IMG/VR virus record: IMGVR_UViG_3300021185_001461
Location: 57,229-121,228 of that record
Strand: one strand, 5' to 3'
DNA length: 64,000 nt
From: a virus
The translations under genes were made by a program, and so were the position numbers. The number at the start of each line of letters is the position of its first letter. Position 1 is the stretch's first letter. Under the pieces are notes generated by a model. That model was not told where the DNA came from, ran no database searches, and saw only the letters and a list, made by a program, of their open reading frames with translations. Below are positions 15,804-25,501 of this stretch, in pieces.

Positions 15804-17571
15804 CAATAACTTCTATTTCGGTATTAAATGTAGTGAAGCCATTTTCTTTAGTGACTTGCAACACACTTTGTACACGACCTACAAGTTCATCACGGTGTGA
15901 AATAAGTAAAATATTCTTTTCTCTGTCACGTTCCATTTTCTTTAATACGCCCAATGCACTTTCAACACCAATTGTGTCCATACCACTATCAACTAATTCA
16001 TCTATACAAACAAAGTTAATAGGATGATTCATACTTTCAAATACATCACGAAAACTCCAACTTAGTCCAAGTATTAATCTATTACGTTCACCTCTTGACA
16101 AGTTATCAAAATCTAAGTCTTGTCCAAGTTGTGTAATTGTTACAGTTAAGTCACTTTGGAATTGTACTTCGTGTGGTAAGCCCAAACGTGTAATATAGTA
16201 TTCTAATCTTTGATTTAAGAACTGTAAGTTTTGCTCAATAATCTTTTTACGAATAAAACTATCTTTGTTTGTAAGTAGTTTCAATAAAAAGTCTTGATGC
16301 TCTCTTAGTTCTTCTAATCTATTTACTTCTGCCCAATTTACTTCTTGTAGGCCAGTTTCTTTTAGACTGTCAATTTGTTCTATGTATGGATTAGTTTCTT
16401 CTTTAGCATTGCTTAACGCAGTTTGTAACTTATCCATTTTGCTTTGATGTTTGTATGCTTCTTGTAATGTGTTATACTCTGTGCGTGGTGCAGTACCTAA
16501 CTCTCCTAAGTCTGCAATTGCAGTATTGTATTCTGTAATCAATTGATTATCATCGTCAATGTGTTTTTGACTTTCATCTACAAGTTCTGTTTTTTGTATT
16601 ACAATTTTATCGTGTTGTTCGTCGTGTATTTCTTGTCCACACGCATAACATTTGTGTTCTAATGTTGAATCTAGATCAGTTTGTGCTTTAGTTAAACGCT
16701 TGCTCTCACGCTCAACACTACTTGTTAGCCTGGCAATTTCAGCAGTTAATGTATCTATTTGATTCTTTTTTTCGTTAAATTTTGTAAATTCTTCGTGTGC
16801 TTGTATTTCAACATCAATGTCAATGTGTTCTAGTGCAGCCAGTTCGCTAGTGCTTTCTTGTATGCGTTCTTGTAATTGTGTAGTCCAAGTTTTTTGTCTA
16901 CGCTCTAAATCTTTAATGCTATTGCCAATACGTTCGTTAGCATCTTCTATGCCTTTGATTCTAAATGTTTCTTCTGTAATTCTGTCTTTAGTACCTTTAA
17001 GTAATTCTTTTAGTATGTCTGCCTTCTCACTAAGTTTAGTAATACCCAACAACTGCTCAATCATTTCACGCTGATCATTTGCTCGCATACTTAAAAATGG
17101 ATCAGTGTAAGTGTTTAATGCAACAATATGTTTAAACATTGTATGACTCATACCAAGTAGTTGTTCAATTACATGTTGACTTTGTCTACCTTCGCCTTGC
17201 ATCTCATCTGTTATGCCTTCGTTGTTGTCTACATCGTTGATTAGATATTTAAATATATTAGGTTTACGTCCACGCTCAATTCTATATGGTGTACCATTTA
17301 CTTCAAAGTCAACAGTAACCATCATATTTTTATTATTAGTTTTGTTAACTAGATTATCTTTTTTAATATTATAAAGTGCGGCACCATATAATGCATAACT
17401 GAGTGCGTTAACAATAGTAGTTTTACCTGTACCATTACGTGAGCCATCGCCACCCAAGTCCAAGTTGTTACCCAACACAAGTGTTAAGCCTGCGTTGTCA
17501 AAGTGAACTGCCTGTGTGACATTGCCCACACTCATAAAATTCTTTACGGTGATATTTTTAATTGTTAGCAT
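15796..17571 (-). CDS. gp46: recombination endonuclease subunit gp46 (Rad50/SbcC-like)
   Basis: This 591-residue ATPase partners gp47 to process DNA ends for recombination-dependent replication. It has a Walker A motif (N-G-T-G-K-T, residues 46-51), long coiled-coil arms with a zinc-hook CYAC near residue 310, an ABC signature L-S-R-G-E-R-N-R near 500, and Walker B F-V-C-I-D-E-L near 535. Length is close to T4 gp46 (560). It follows gp47 by two bases in one unit led by gp55, driven by a sigma-70-type promoter and therefore probably an early or middle gene. Confidence 0.96.
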   Translation of the reverse strand: MLTIKNITVKNFMSVGNVTQAVHFDNAGLTLVLGNNLDLGGDGSRNGTGKTTIVNALSYALYGAALYNIKKDNLVNKTNNKNMMVTVDFEVNGTPYRIERGRKPNIFKYLINDVDNNEGITDEMQGEGRQSQHVIEQLLGMSHTMFKHIVALNTYTDPFLSMRANDQREMIEQLLGITKLSEKADILKELLKGTKDRITEETFRIKGIEDANERIGNSIKDLERRQKTWTTQLQERIQESTSELAALEHIDIDVEIQAHEEFTKFNEKKNQIDTLTAEIARLTSSVERESKRLTKAQTDLDSTLEHKCYACGQEIHDEQHDKIVIQKTELVDESQKHIDDDNQLITEYNTAIADLGELGTAPRTEYNTLQEAYKHQSKMDKLQTALSNAKEETNPYIEQIDSLKETGLQEVNWAEVNRLEELREHQDFLLKLLTNKDSFIRKKIIEQNLQFLNQRLEYYITRLGLPHEVQFQSDLTVTITQLGQDLDFDNLSRGERNRLILGLSWSFRDVFESMNHPINFVCIDELVDSGMDTIGVESALGVLKKMERDREKNILLISHRDELVGRVQSVLQVTKENGFTTFNTEIEVIDA

Positions 17572-17573
17572 GT

Positions 17574-18596
17574 TTAAGTTGTTAGTCCTGTATAAATGTC
17601 TACTAGTATTTGTTTCTTAATAGTATCGCTTTGTACTGATTCAAGCTGCGATAATACAATAGTGTCTACATTTTCTACTTGAATGTCTACACCTTTATTC
17701 CAGTCTTGTGTGTGTTCTTCTTTTTTACTTGGCATAAGATTAATCTCACGCAAGTCATATTGTTTAGCAAATGTTTCTTTAATAAAGTTTGCTTCTTCGT
17801 ATGTAATACCAACATCCAAACTAACACGAGCATGTGTTTTATTACCCAAGTATTTGTCTGGATTATCAATTAGTTTACTTAATGTCAGTGTTCGATACTT
17901 TGGTGCATCTGGCCATGCCAAATATTCAATAGTACCATCCCAATCTAAAAATGTACAACCTCTGTCATCGTCCCATGCATCAGCATAGTTATGTGGGAAA
18001 CAGTTTCCTGGGTAAATTACATTACCACGTTTTTGTCTTTTGTGAAAGTGTCCACTAAACACCATTTCGGGTTTTGCTAAGTCTTCTGCTTTTAATCCAC
18101 CATGGTCTGGCATTTGTACAAGAGCATTCATATAAAATTGTGGTAACTCAAAGTGACCAAACATAAATTTACATTCAACTTCTTTTAGTTTCTTCCACTC
18201 GTCATCACATAGCCAAGGAATAAATGCAACACCATCTTCAATAAACATGTCTTTGTTTATCATACGCAATTTAGGAAAATCTTCAATCATTGATAAACTG
18301 TGTATCTCACGCTTTTCTCTATAATATAGATCGTGATTACCAGTAATCATAATAACTTCATCAAAGCTATCATTTAGTCTGCGTAAATTACTTGTGGTAT
18401 AGTTTAGGGTACTAACATTAATACTTGCACGATTGTGATGCCAATCACCTAAGAAGAAACATTTTTTAATGCCTCGCTTATGTGCTTCGTCAATCATCCA
18501 TATAATAAAATCTTCACAATCCTGATTGTGATATCTACTGTTATTCTTCATGCCGAAGTGTATATCAGTAAAAATTACTGCCTTATCAAAAAACAT
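17574..18596 (-). CDS. gp47: recombination endonuclease subunit gp47 (Mre11/SbcD-like)
   Basis: This 340-residue metallophosphoesterase is the nuclease subunit of the gp46-gp47 complex. The phosphoesterase motifs are in order: D-I-H-F-G near residue 11, G-D-W-H-H-N near 47, T-G-N-H-D near 85 and G-H-F-H-K-R near 183. Length equals T4 gp47 (339). The start directly abuts the gp55 stop, so the two are translated together. Confidence 0.96.
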   Translation of the reverse strand: MFFDKAVIFTDIHFGMKNNSRYHNQDCEDFIIWMIDEAHKRGIKKCFFLGDWHHNRASINVSTLNYTTSNLRRLNDSFDEVIMITGNHDLYYREKREIHSLSMIEDFPKLRMINKDMFIEDGVAFIPWLCDDEWKKLKEVECKFMFGHFELPQFYMNALVQMPDHGGLKAEDLAKPEMVFSGHFHKRQKRGNVIYPGNCFPHNYADAWDDDRGCTFLDWDGTIEYLAWPDAPKYRTLTLSKLIDNPDKYLGNKTHARVSLDVGITYEEANFIKETFAKQYDLREINLMPSKKEEHTQDWNKGVDIQVENVDTIVLSQLESVQSDTIKKQILVDIYTGLTT

Positions 18597-19514
18597 TTAT
18601 TCTCCAGTTTCTTCAGTATCTAAATCTGATGTATCATAAGTCGTTACTTTTAATGTAGGGTTGTTTAATTTTTTCTGTGCTTCATTTCTAATATGAGCTT
18701 CCCACTCTGCATTAAATGTTCGTGTGCTACTTGGATTTAATCCTTCTTCTTCTAGTAAATCGTCTCTAATATTTTGACTACGTTTTTCTAAATTTAAAAC
18801 TCTTGTAAAACTATTGTTAATTGCCGCAGTATAATATGCAAATGGATTCTGTGATTTAAGTTCATTAAACTGTAATCCAATTTGTGCTAGTTGCAATAAT
18901 GCTTGTCCACGCATCTCGTCTACATATGTGTAACCTCTCCAGTTACCACGCATGCTATAACGTTCGCATAGTTTAATATACATTTTTGCTAACATGTCCG
19001 TTGTTTGTCCATGATGAACATTAAAATGTCCATTATCTTTACCACCGTCCCAATGACTACGTGCTACTTCTGTCCAATCACCCTCAATTACAGCATAGTG
19101 CTTAAAAGGAGGAAAGTTACATTTGGAATGTAAGTCAGCTTCTGTTTTTGGTTTGTTTTTTCTATTTTCTTCTGGAATATGGTCAAATGTCATTACCCTT
19201 ACTACAATGTCATCATCATTAATAGTTTCAACATCAACGGCAAAATCAGCAGCTCTTGGCTTAGTTTTTTTACCTGTTAATCCTTGTTCCCATCGAGCTA
19301 CTTCTGCCTGATGTGCTATTTTTTGTAGTCTTGTTGCACGGTTTTGTTTTGCCTCTGCAACTGCTTCAGGGGTAATCTCATCAAATCCAGTTACGATCAA
19401 ATCGTAATGCGTATAGTTTTCGTCTCTACTCCAACAATACGTCATTTTACTGTTATGTATTTCTCTTAACAAATCTTTGTTTGTTAAGTAAAAATTCTTC
19501 TTTGGTTTATTCAT
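18597..19514 (-). CDS. gp55: late-transcription sigma factor gp55
   Basis: In T4 gp55 replaces the host sigma factor so RNA polymerase recognises TATAAATA late promoters. The conserved region around residues 185-245 (R-Y-S-M-R-G-N-W-R-G-Y onward, then N-P-F-A-Y-Y-T-A-A-I-x-N-S-F) is the sigma region-2-like core found in gp55 homologues. At 305 residues it is longer than T4 gp55 (185), with an extended N-terminus. It is transcribed from a sigma-70-type promoter, as expected for a factor needed before late genes. The late elements found across this window are consistent with its activity. Confidence 0.88.
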   Translation of the reverse strand: MNKPKKNFYLTNKDLLREIHNSKMTYCWSRDENYTHYDLIVTGFDEITPEAVAEAKQNRATRLQKIAHQAEVARWEQGLTGKKTKPRAADFAVDVETINDDDIVVRVMTFDHIPEENRKNKPKTEADLHSKCNFPPFKHYAVIEGDWTEVARSHWDGGKDNGHFNVHHGQTTDMLAKMYIKLCERYSMRGNWRGYTYVDEMRGQALLQLAQIGLQFNELKSQNPFAYYTAAINNSFTRVLNLEKRSQNIRDDLLEEEGLNPSSTRTFNAEWEAHIRNEAQKKLNNPTLKVTTYDTSDLDTEETGE

Positions 19515-19542
19515 ATTTGAGATTTTCCTTTATGTAGTTAGT

Positions 19543-19572
19543 ATTATACGGCATAAGTTGTGGTAGTGTCAA
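19543..19572 (-). promoter_or_regulatory. sigma-70-type promoter TTGACA-18-TATAAT for gp55-gp47-gp46
   Basis: Both boxes match the bacterial consensus perfectly with an 18-base spacer. The message would start near 19536, and AAAGGAAAA precedes the gp55 ATG. Confidence 0.85.
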
Positions 19573-19588
19573 CCGGTTTTTTTAATTT

Positions 19589-19597
19589 GATAAATAC
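19589..19597 (+). promoter_or_regulatory. T4-type late promoter (GATAAATAC)
   Basis: The plus strand reads GATAAATAC. The predicted +1 near 19602 leaves a 15-base leader with GGAG before the ATG at 19617. It lies back to back with the gp55 promoter. Confidence 0.8.
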
Positions 19598-19616
19598 TAC
19601 GAACGGAGAAGTAATT

Positions 19617-20228
19617 ATGTTAATTGAACATGTTTTAAAAGAGGGAGTTGACAACATAGCTGTATTTTACGGCGGTCGTTTCCAACCTATGCACCAAGGA
19701 CATCACGATGTTTATAAACATCTGGTTCAAAAGTTTGGTGCGGATAATGTATTTATCGCCACAACATTTAGTCAAAAAGCAGTCAAGGCCCATTCGCAGG
19801 GCGACTACAGTAGCGATCCTTTTACATTTGATGAAAAGGCAAGCATTATGAGTAAGATGTTTAATATACCAGGAGATAAAATTATCAAAACAAATCCATA
19901 CAGACCAGATATGGATGCTGCTGGTAGAGACCCAAATACTACTGCACAAATACTTGTATACGGTGAAAAAGATGCAAATAGACTTGCTACAGGTGGTGAA
20001 GGGTTCTTACATAAGTTACCAAATGATATGAATGAATTAATTCCAACTGCACAAGAAAGAGGTTACGTATACGTAGCACCTCTTATGCAAGGTGGAATGA
20101 GTGCAAGCGACTTTCGTGCAACTATGTCAAGCGAAGGCGAAGAAGAAGCTAAAAAACAAGCATTTACTAAGTTTTTTGGCAAATACAATGAACAGATTTT
20201 TAAATTCATAGAAGAGAGGTTAACATAA
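19617..20228 (+). CDS. cytidylyltransferase-like nucleotidyltransferase
   Basis: This 203-residue protein belongs to the HxGH nucleotidyltransferase superfamily. G-G-R-F-Q-P-M-H-Q-G-H occupies residues 19-29, with the signature HQGH at 26-29, and M-S-A-S-D-F-R-A-T near 175 matches the second signature (ISSTxxR-like). Family members join a nucleotide to a phosphorylated small molecule, for example NMN or phosphopantetheine. The ATG at 19617 is chosen over an upstream GTG-type extension because GGAG and the late promoter leave no room for it. It is the first gene of the late tail operon, an odd place for a metabolic enzyme, so a virion-linked role is possible. Confidence 0.85.
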   Translation: MLIEHVLKEGVDNIAVFYGGRFQPMHQGHHDVYKHLVQKFGADNVFIATTFSQKAVKAHSQGDYSSDPFTFDEKASIMSKMFNIPGDKIIKTNPYRPDMDAAGRDPNTTAQILVYGEKDANRLATGGEGFLHKLPNDMNELIPTAQERGYVYVAPLMQGGMSASDFRATMSSEGEEEAKKQAFTKFFGKYNEQIFKFIEERLT

Positions 20229-20845
20229 TGGCAGGCGTAACAAATAAAGCAAAATTAGTATTAAAAGAAAAAGGTAAACCTTTTTTTACATTTGGATTAC
20301 TTAACCCCTTAACACAAGATGGTGGTGTAGTGTTTCCACTAACGCCAACTATTCAAATGTCTCACAGTGCAAACTATGGAACATATGATGTAGCTGGTTC
20401 AATTTATCAACAGAATTACTACATGAATACACCAAACCCTCCAATGTCAGTAACTGCATTATTTCCTGCTAACACAGAAGAAGAAGCAAGATACGCCGCT
20501 GCTGCTATACATTTTTTTAGAGTTTGTACAAAATCAGACTTTGGATCACAAGCAGGACCAACTGCAGGTACTCCACCACCAATACTAAAATTTAGTGCAT
20601 ATGGTAGTGTACATGCAACTAATATTCCAGTTGTGATTAGAAACTTTACATATACATTACCAGAAGACACAGATTATGTGGAGTTTGAACAGAACGGCGA
20701 AATGCATTCAGTACCTACACTATCATTGTTATCGGTTGAATTAGTTCCACAACTTCCACCAAAAGCAGTTAAAGATAATTTTAACATACGAACTTTTGCA
20801 AGTGGAACTTTAATGAAGGGTGGCAACTCGGGAGGATTTATTTAA
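20228..20845 (+). CDS. gp48: baseplate tail-tube cap protein, gp48-like
   Basis: This 205-residue protein has the look of the gp48/gp54 tail-tube initiator family: repeated beta-strands, the segment P-L-T-P-T-I-Q-M-S-H near residue 38, and a C-terminal region with L-S-V-E-L-V-P-Q. In T4 this protein caps the baseplate hub and starts tube polymerisation. It overlaps the preceding gene by one base and the next by one base (TAATG). Position directly before gp53 and the hub gene supports the call. gp54 remains an alternative. Confidence 0.7.
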   Translation: MAGVTNKAKLVLKEKGKPFFTFGLLNPLTQDGGVVFPLTPTIQMSHSANYGTYDVAGSIYQQNYYMNTPNPPMSVTALFPANTEEEARYAAAAIHFFRVCTKSDFGSQAGPTAGTPPPILKFSAYGSVHATNIPVVIRNFTYTLPEDTDYVEFEQNGEMHSVPTLSLLSVELVPQLPPKAVKDNFNIRTFASGTLMKGGNSGGFI

Positions 20846-21129
20846 TGGCAACATACAGAACAGATAGTTTATACAGAGATACAAAAATTACTAACAATCA
20901 ATATTTAGATGAGCTTACTATTGATAATATTGATGTAAAAAATACAACAACTAAAACTATGACATTAAACGAAAAATATGATGAAAAACCTGATTTGTTA
21001 GCATATGATTTATATGGTAACGCAAAACTATGGTGGGTGTTTGCAATATTTAATCAAGACGAATTAGCTGATCCAATTTTAGATTTTAAAGCAGGGTTAA
21101 AAATTAAAGTTCCTGCAAGGTTCTCATAA
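20845..21129 (+). CDS. gp53: baseplate wedge protein, gp53-like
   Basis: This 94-residue protein contains D-L-L-A-Y-D-L-Y-G-N-A-K-L-W-W-V-F-A-I-F-N near residues 50-72, the conserved LysM-like core of gp53 homologues, which helps staple the baseplate wedge together. It is shorter than T4 gp53 (196). It sits between the tube cap and the hub, coupled by TAATG to the former and separated by one base from the latter. Confidence 0.8.
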   Translation: MATYRTDSLYRDTKITNNQYLDELTIDNIDVKNTTTKTMTLNEKYDEKPDLLAYDLYGNAKLWWVFAIFNQDELADPILDFKAGLKIKVPARFS

Positions 21130-21130
21130 C

Positions 21131-23539
21131 ATGTCAAGTAACGGCACACTTGCGGATAGAAACAACAATCCAGGAAACATTAGAACAAGCGGAGACAACT
21201 GGCAAGGCAGCAGTGGCGAGAATGGTGGCTTTGTTAATTTTACTCATGCCGAGTACGGTGTACGAGCAGTTGCAAAGAATTTATACACAAGTCAAGAAAA
21301 ACATGGAAATAATTCAGTAGCAGCCATTATTAGTCGTTGGGCACCACCAGGTGAAAATCCCACAGATGCATACATAAGCAAAGTAGCAAAAGATTTGGGT
21401 GTCGGTGCATATGATGACTTAGGCAGTTTACGAGATAATCCACAACTAACCGCAGACCTAATAACGTCAATGGCAGATATGGAAGGTGCTAGTACAGGAC
21501 CTAATGGAAAATTCACCGACGAAGTTGTTGTACAAGGTGTTGCTATGGCAAATGGTACACCTGCATCAGAGATTACATTTGCAGAACAGCCTACAGATTT
21601 TGATGACAGTCAATATGGATATGAGCAAGCATCGGGAGTTGACCAACTCTATGCAGAAAATGTAGAAGTAGCAGATGTTCAAAGAACAATAGACTTAGCC
21701 CAGTTAGATAGTACAGTTACACCAAATTGGTTAAGCACAGTAGATAGTCCAACATACAGATGGACATTATATCTTGTAAACAATAAAATTTGGGATAATC
21801 CAAATTTAATTGGCAACGACGATGCCGCATTAAATAATTCCCAAGCATTTATTATTGCTAAACAAGGTGCTGAAAGTGAATTCAGTGTAGATAACTTTTT
21901 ATCTCTTGCAAGAATCACGCCAGGTCAGCGACATGGTAATACTACACCGGGTGTAATTCAATTTGATTTATTTGAAAGTTTAGGATTTACATTCATGGAT
22001 AAAGTGTTAACTGCTGGTAAGTCTCTCGGCAAGCCTGCTAATCTATACTCACAAAACTTTATATTAAAATTAGAATTTTTAGGAAGAGATCCAGTTACTT
22101 CCGGAAGTGTTCCTTTTCCTGGTGTATTTTTATACCCAGTTAAGTTTAATCAAATTAGAAGTCAAACTGGACCAGAAGGAACAAGATATAATATTATTGC
22201 ATGGTCAAATCTTAAACATGCACAAACAGAATCAGTTACACATACAGATGTAACCGTAGAAAATTTTACAACAATACAAGAATATGCTTCGTCAGTAGAA
22301 ACCTCAATTAACCAATCCGAAATTGATGCTATGTCTGCCGAAGCAAAACAAATGAGCTTAATACCACCAAGGCAAATTAAAATATTATTTGATCCTAACA
22401 GTGCATTAGCACAACCAAGAGACGATGATAGAAAAATAGACGGCAACCATTTGAGAAATTTTAACTTGGCTGTTAAAGCATGGGCAGGAACAACTGACAC
22501 TGCAAGCAGTAATAGAACAGGAGCTAATCCACATGATGCTGATACAAATGTCATTACAATTGAACGAGAAACTGGAATAGGACCAAAACTAGCACAAGAC
22601 ATAAAAAACAATTGCCCAGCATGGGATGAATGGGTATTAGAGGCAACAAAGTATGGATACACACCAAATATAGTAGTTGATCCTGTAATATCATATCCCG
22701 AGATAAAACAAAATCACCAATTGTATGGAAATGTAGAACCAGTATTAATTACATATATTATTAAAATTAATATGAATAGAACAACCTTTCCTGGTAGTAT
22801 TTCTGAAGGAAATGAAAATTTAGTTGATTCGGAATATCAAGTAAACAGATTTAAAACACTAGCAATTGAAAAAAGCTATTCTTATCTCTACACAGGAGTA
22901 AATACAGAAGTAATAAACTTTCAATTAGATGTACAAAATTTATTCTTTGTAATAGATCAACCAGGATCAGGAACATTTGTAGCAGGCAGAACCTCAGAAG
23001 GTAAACAACAGTTTTCACCTGCTGAAATATCTGATTCATTATTTTTATCAGATATAAAACAATCATCAGTTGAACTAGGATATTTTAATCCAGTGCTTGG
23101 TGGTGTTGCAAAAGCAGACTCAGGACCAGAAGCACAGGTAAATGAATATACATACAATACAAATTCAGCAATAGCACGTAGATTACAAGATATGGCTAAA
23201 AGAGAATATGACTCATTGAATTTTACTATGGAAATTAAAGGTGACCCGCATTGGATGGGTAACATGCAAGCAACTATTTTAGGTAAGTTAGAAACACCAG
23301 ATTATTCAGTACAAGATGGACTAATAACATTCTTACAGTTTAATCCCAATGCTGACAAATTATTACAAGAACAAGTCAAGGGAGAAATAGACCCAATAAG
23401 TACAGGAGTATACAAATTAACCAGTGTAGAAAGTAGATTTCAAAATGGTCGATTTACACAACAATTAAATGGTATTAAAGATGTTAATTCAAATACAGCT
23501 TTACTACTTCCAAAAATAATAGAACTATCAGGAGAATAA
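21131..23539 (+). CDS. baseplate hub protein with N-terminal muralytic domain (gp27-like region)
   Basis: This is an 802-residue two-part protein. Residues 1 to about 150 begin R-N-N-N-P-G-N-I-R and contain a W-x-G-S motif and repeated A-Y-I/L helices, the hallmark of phage structural lysozyme-like (peptidoglycan-cutting) domains. The remainder is beta-rich, with features of hub proteins such as the final G-V-Y-K-L-T-S-V-E-S-R-F-x-x-G-R-F-T-Q-Q-L segment, as in gp27-type domains. It lies directly before the gp5 spike. In T4 the lysozyme is inside gp5; here the cutting function seems moved to the hub. The domain boundary and gp27 homology are inferred. Confidence 0.75.
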   Translation: MSSNGTLADRNNNPGNIRTSGDNWQGSSGENGGFVNFTHAEYGVRAVAKNLYTSQEKHGNNSVAAIISRWAPPGENPTDAYISKVAKDLGVGAYDDLGSLRDNPQLTADLITSMADMEGASTGPNGKFTDEVVVQGVAMANGTPASEITFAEQPTDFDDSQYGYEQASGVDQLYAENVEVADVQRTIDLAQLDSTVTPNWLSTVDSPTYRWTLYLVNNKIWDNPNLIGNDDAALNNSQAFIIAKQGAESEFSVDNFLSLARITPGQRHGNTTPGVIQFDLFESLGFTFMDKVLTAGKSLGKPANLYSQNFILKLEFLGRDPVTSGSVPFPGVFLYPVKFNQIRSQTGPEGTRYNIIAWSNLKHAQTESVTHTDVTVENFTTIQEYASSVETSINQSEIDAMSAEAKQMSLIPPRQIKILFDPNSALAQPRDDDRKIDGNHLRNFNLAVKAWAGTTDTASSNRTGANPHDADTNVITIERETGIGPKLAQDIKNNCPAWDEWVLEATKYGYTPNIVVDPVISYPEIKQNHQLYGNVEPVLITYIIKINMNRTTFPGSISEGNENLVDSEYQVNRFKTLAIEKSYSYLYTGVNTEVINFQLDVQNLFFVIDQPGSGTFVAGRTSEGKQQFSPAEISDSLFLSDIKQSSVELGYFNPVLGGVAKADSGPEAQVNEYTYNTNSAIARRLQDMAKREYDSLNFTMEIKGDPHWMGNMQATILGKLETPDYSVQDGLITFLQFNPNADKLLQEQVKGEIDPISTGVYKLTSVESRFQNGRFTQQLNGIKDVNSNTALLLPKIIELSGE

Positions 23540-23540
23540 T

Positions 23541-24746
23541 ATGGCATTAATGAAACACGACGGTGTACACGTTTCGAGACGAGGAACACAACATAACCAA
23601 TCGAGTATTAACACACTCAGTGGAATATATGTTGGCGAAGTAATAGACAATACTGATAGTTTATACACAGGTAGAATAACTGTACGCATATCTGAATTTG
23701 GTTCAAAAGATTCAACAAGAGTATGTTTATTGGCTACACCATATGGTGGGCACACAAAAATACAAGACAGTGGAGATGATGAAACAAAAGAAGCACAAGC
23801 ACCAACAAGTTATGGATTGTGGCCACAACCGCCAGAAGTAGGAACAAATGTTGTTATAGCATACACTGGTAGTATCGAACAAGGTATTGTAATGGGGTCG
23901 TTAATTGCAAAAGATAGAAATGCAATGATGGGTGGTAGAGCAAGTGGACAAGTATATACAGATGACGGCACTTCTTGTGGACCAGCAGTAGAAAAAAATG
24001 CAAAGGATACAAACGATGCTGATACTAAACCAGTAGATGAGTATTTTCAATCAGTGTTAAATCAGCAAGGTCTAAGTTTAGATTATGTTAGAGGACACAG
24101 TCAAAGTAGTGCTAGGAGAGAGTCGCCAAGTAAGGTATTTGGTATTACAACACGTCAAGGACATGTACTTACATTAGATGACGGCGATAGTAACAATTCT
24201 AGTAACAATATTAGATTGCGAACTAAAAGTGGTGCCCAACTTTTAATGGATGACAGTAATGGTTTTGTTTTTATTACAAACCAGTCAGGCGATGCTTGGA
24301 TCGAAATGGACTTTGCAGGTCACATAGATGTTTATAGTAAAGCAGGTATCAGTATGCACACTGAAGGTGATTATAACGTACATGCCAAAGGCAGTATTAA
24401 CATGCAAGCAGAAATAGGTGTAAACATAAAAAGCACAGGCGGTGATGGAATAAAATTAGAAACAACACAAGGTGCAATTGATGTATATAGTGCATTAGAT
24501 ATGAACTTGCAATCAGCTACTAATTATAATTTACTAGTAGAAGGTAATCAAGTTATTACTGGTACACAAATAGATATGAACCCATCAAAAGAAGCAGCGC
24601 CGGCAACAAAAACTCCAATACAAAATCAAATATCAAACACTAACATAAAAACAAGTACTGCAAGTAGAGTACCAGAAAAACATCCGTGGCAAGGAGTAAG
24701 CGGCGTAGAAGAAACATTTACATCAGGTAAAGGAAATATTTTATAA
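23541..24746 (+). CDS. gp5: cell-puncturing spike protein, gp5-like (no lysozyme domain)
   Basis: This 401-residue protein begins with an OB-fold-like region (G-I-Y-V-G-E-V-I-D-N-T-D, then G-R-I-T-V-R near residue 50) typical of gp5/VgrG spikes. From about residue 240 to 350 it has regularly spaced strands with D/N-x-x-S/K patterns that form the triple beta-helix needle. T4 gp5 (575) has a lysozyme between these parts, and there is no room for it here. The next gene may carry its relic. Its place after the hub and before gp25 matches the baseplate core. Confidence 0.88.
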   Translation: MALMKHDGVHVSRRGTQHNQSSINTLSGIYVGEVIDNTDSLYTGRITVRISEFGSKDSTRVCLLATPYGGHTKIQDSGDDETKEAQAPTSYGLWPQPPEVGTNVVIAYTGSIEQGIVMGSLIAKDRNAMMGGRASGQVYTDDGTSCGPAVEKNAKDTNDADTKPVDEYFQSVLNQQGLSLDYVRGHSQSSARRESPSKVFGITTRQGHVLTLDDGDSNNSSNNIRLRTKSGAQLLMDDSNGFVFITNQSGDAWIEMDFAGHIDVYSKAGISMHTEGDYNVHAKGSINMQAEIGVNIKSTGGDGIKLETTQGAIDVYSALDMNLQSATNYNLLVEGNQVITGTQIDMNPSKEAAPATKTPIQNQISNTNIKTSTASRVPEKHPWQGVSGVEETFTSGKGNIL

Positions 24747-25453
24747 TGCCAAGTTTTAATTTACAATCAACAGTTGATAGTAAAAATCTTATAGATTATA
24801 GTTTGTTTACTGTAATTGATAGCGATGCAGTGAATACTCTTATACCCTTGTCTGAACTTGAAGCAAGCGATAAATTAATTAATGCTAAAATAAGAAGCAT
24901 TAAATGGCTTGGGTACAATAAAAATTCAGTTATTGGATATAAAAGAACTGTAGGATTAAACGGCAATGGCTTAACAGAAGCTGAAGCATATACAATTTGG
25001 ATAGAAGAATTCAAAGACAAAGAAAGAGCGTTTAAAAAACAATTTCCATTAACTTCGTTAACACAAACACAATATGATGCTATGTTAAGTTTGTATGCAG
25101 ACACAGGAACATTTTCACGTGTAGGCAAAGCAACAAGACAATTTGAAATATTTGATTTTGTCACAGATAAAAAATGGGATTATGTAGCAACTGCATTAAC
25201 ACTAAGTGGTGCCGACAGACTTAACCGACAAGTAGATGCAAAAATATTAATGCTTGGAGATTACGGAACATACAGAGATAGAAGTTACATTAAAGAAGAT
25301 GGCATACAAGAACTTTTAAAAGAATACATTACTAACCAAATGAATGACGAACAAAGAAGTCAAGCAGAATATGTTTATTATGCAGAAACAAAAAGATTCT
25401 TGCCAAACATGACTGAGAGTAGAAAAAGGCTTTTAGCAAAACAACTCAGTTAA
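24746..25453 (+). CDS. lysozyme-fold protein, probably lacking the catalytic glutamate
   Basis: This 235-residue protein has a region (about residues 60-180) resembling T4-type lysozymes: Y-K-R-T-V-G-L-N-G-N-G-L-T-x-x-E-A, then L-T-x-x-Q-Y-D-A-M-L-S-L-Y and a late G-A-D-R-L-N-R-Q-V-D-A-K-I-L-M-L-G-D-Y. The glutamate expected in the first helix is not visible in the I-K-W-L-G-Y segment, so it may be structural rather than enzymatic. It starts at the last base of gp5 (TAATG). It may be the separated lysozyme part of an ancestral gp5, kept as a baseplate piece. Confidence 0.6.
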   Translation: MPSFNLQSTVDSKNLIDYSLFTVIDSDAVNTLIPLSELEASDKLINAKIRSIKWLGYNKNSVIGYKRTVGLNGNGLTEAEAYTIWIEEFKDKERAFKKQFPLTSLTQTQYDAMLSLYADTGTFSRVGKATRQFEIFDFVTDKKWDYVATALTLSGADRLNRQVDAKILMLGDYGTYRDRSYIKEDGIQELLKEYITNQMNDEQRSQAEYVYYAETKRFLPNMTESRKRLLAKQLS

Positions 25454-25468
25454 CTCATTACAAAATAA

Positions 25469-25477
25469 TTTAAATAC
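25469..25477 (+). promoter_or_regulatory. late promoter-like element (TTTAAATAC)
   Basis: The plus strand reads TTTAAATAC 25 bases before the TTG start of the HNH gene. It is one of the weaker matches. Confidence 0.45.
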
Positions 25478-25501
25478 TATTATAATGCAAGGAAAATAAA
25501 C

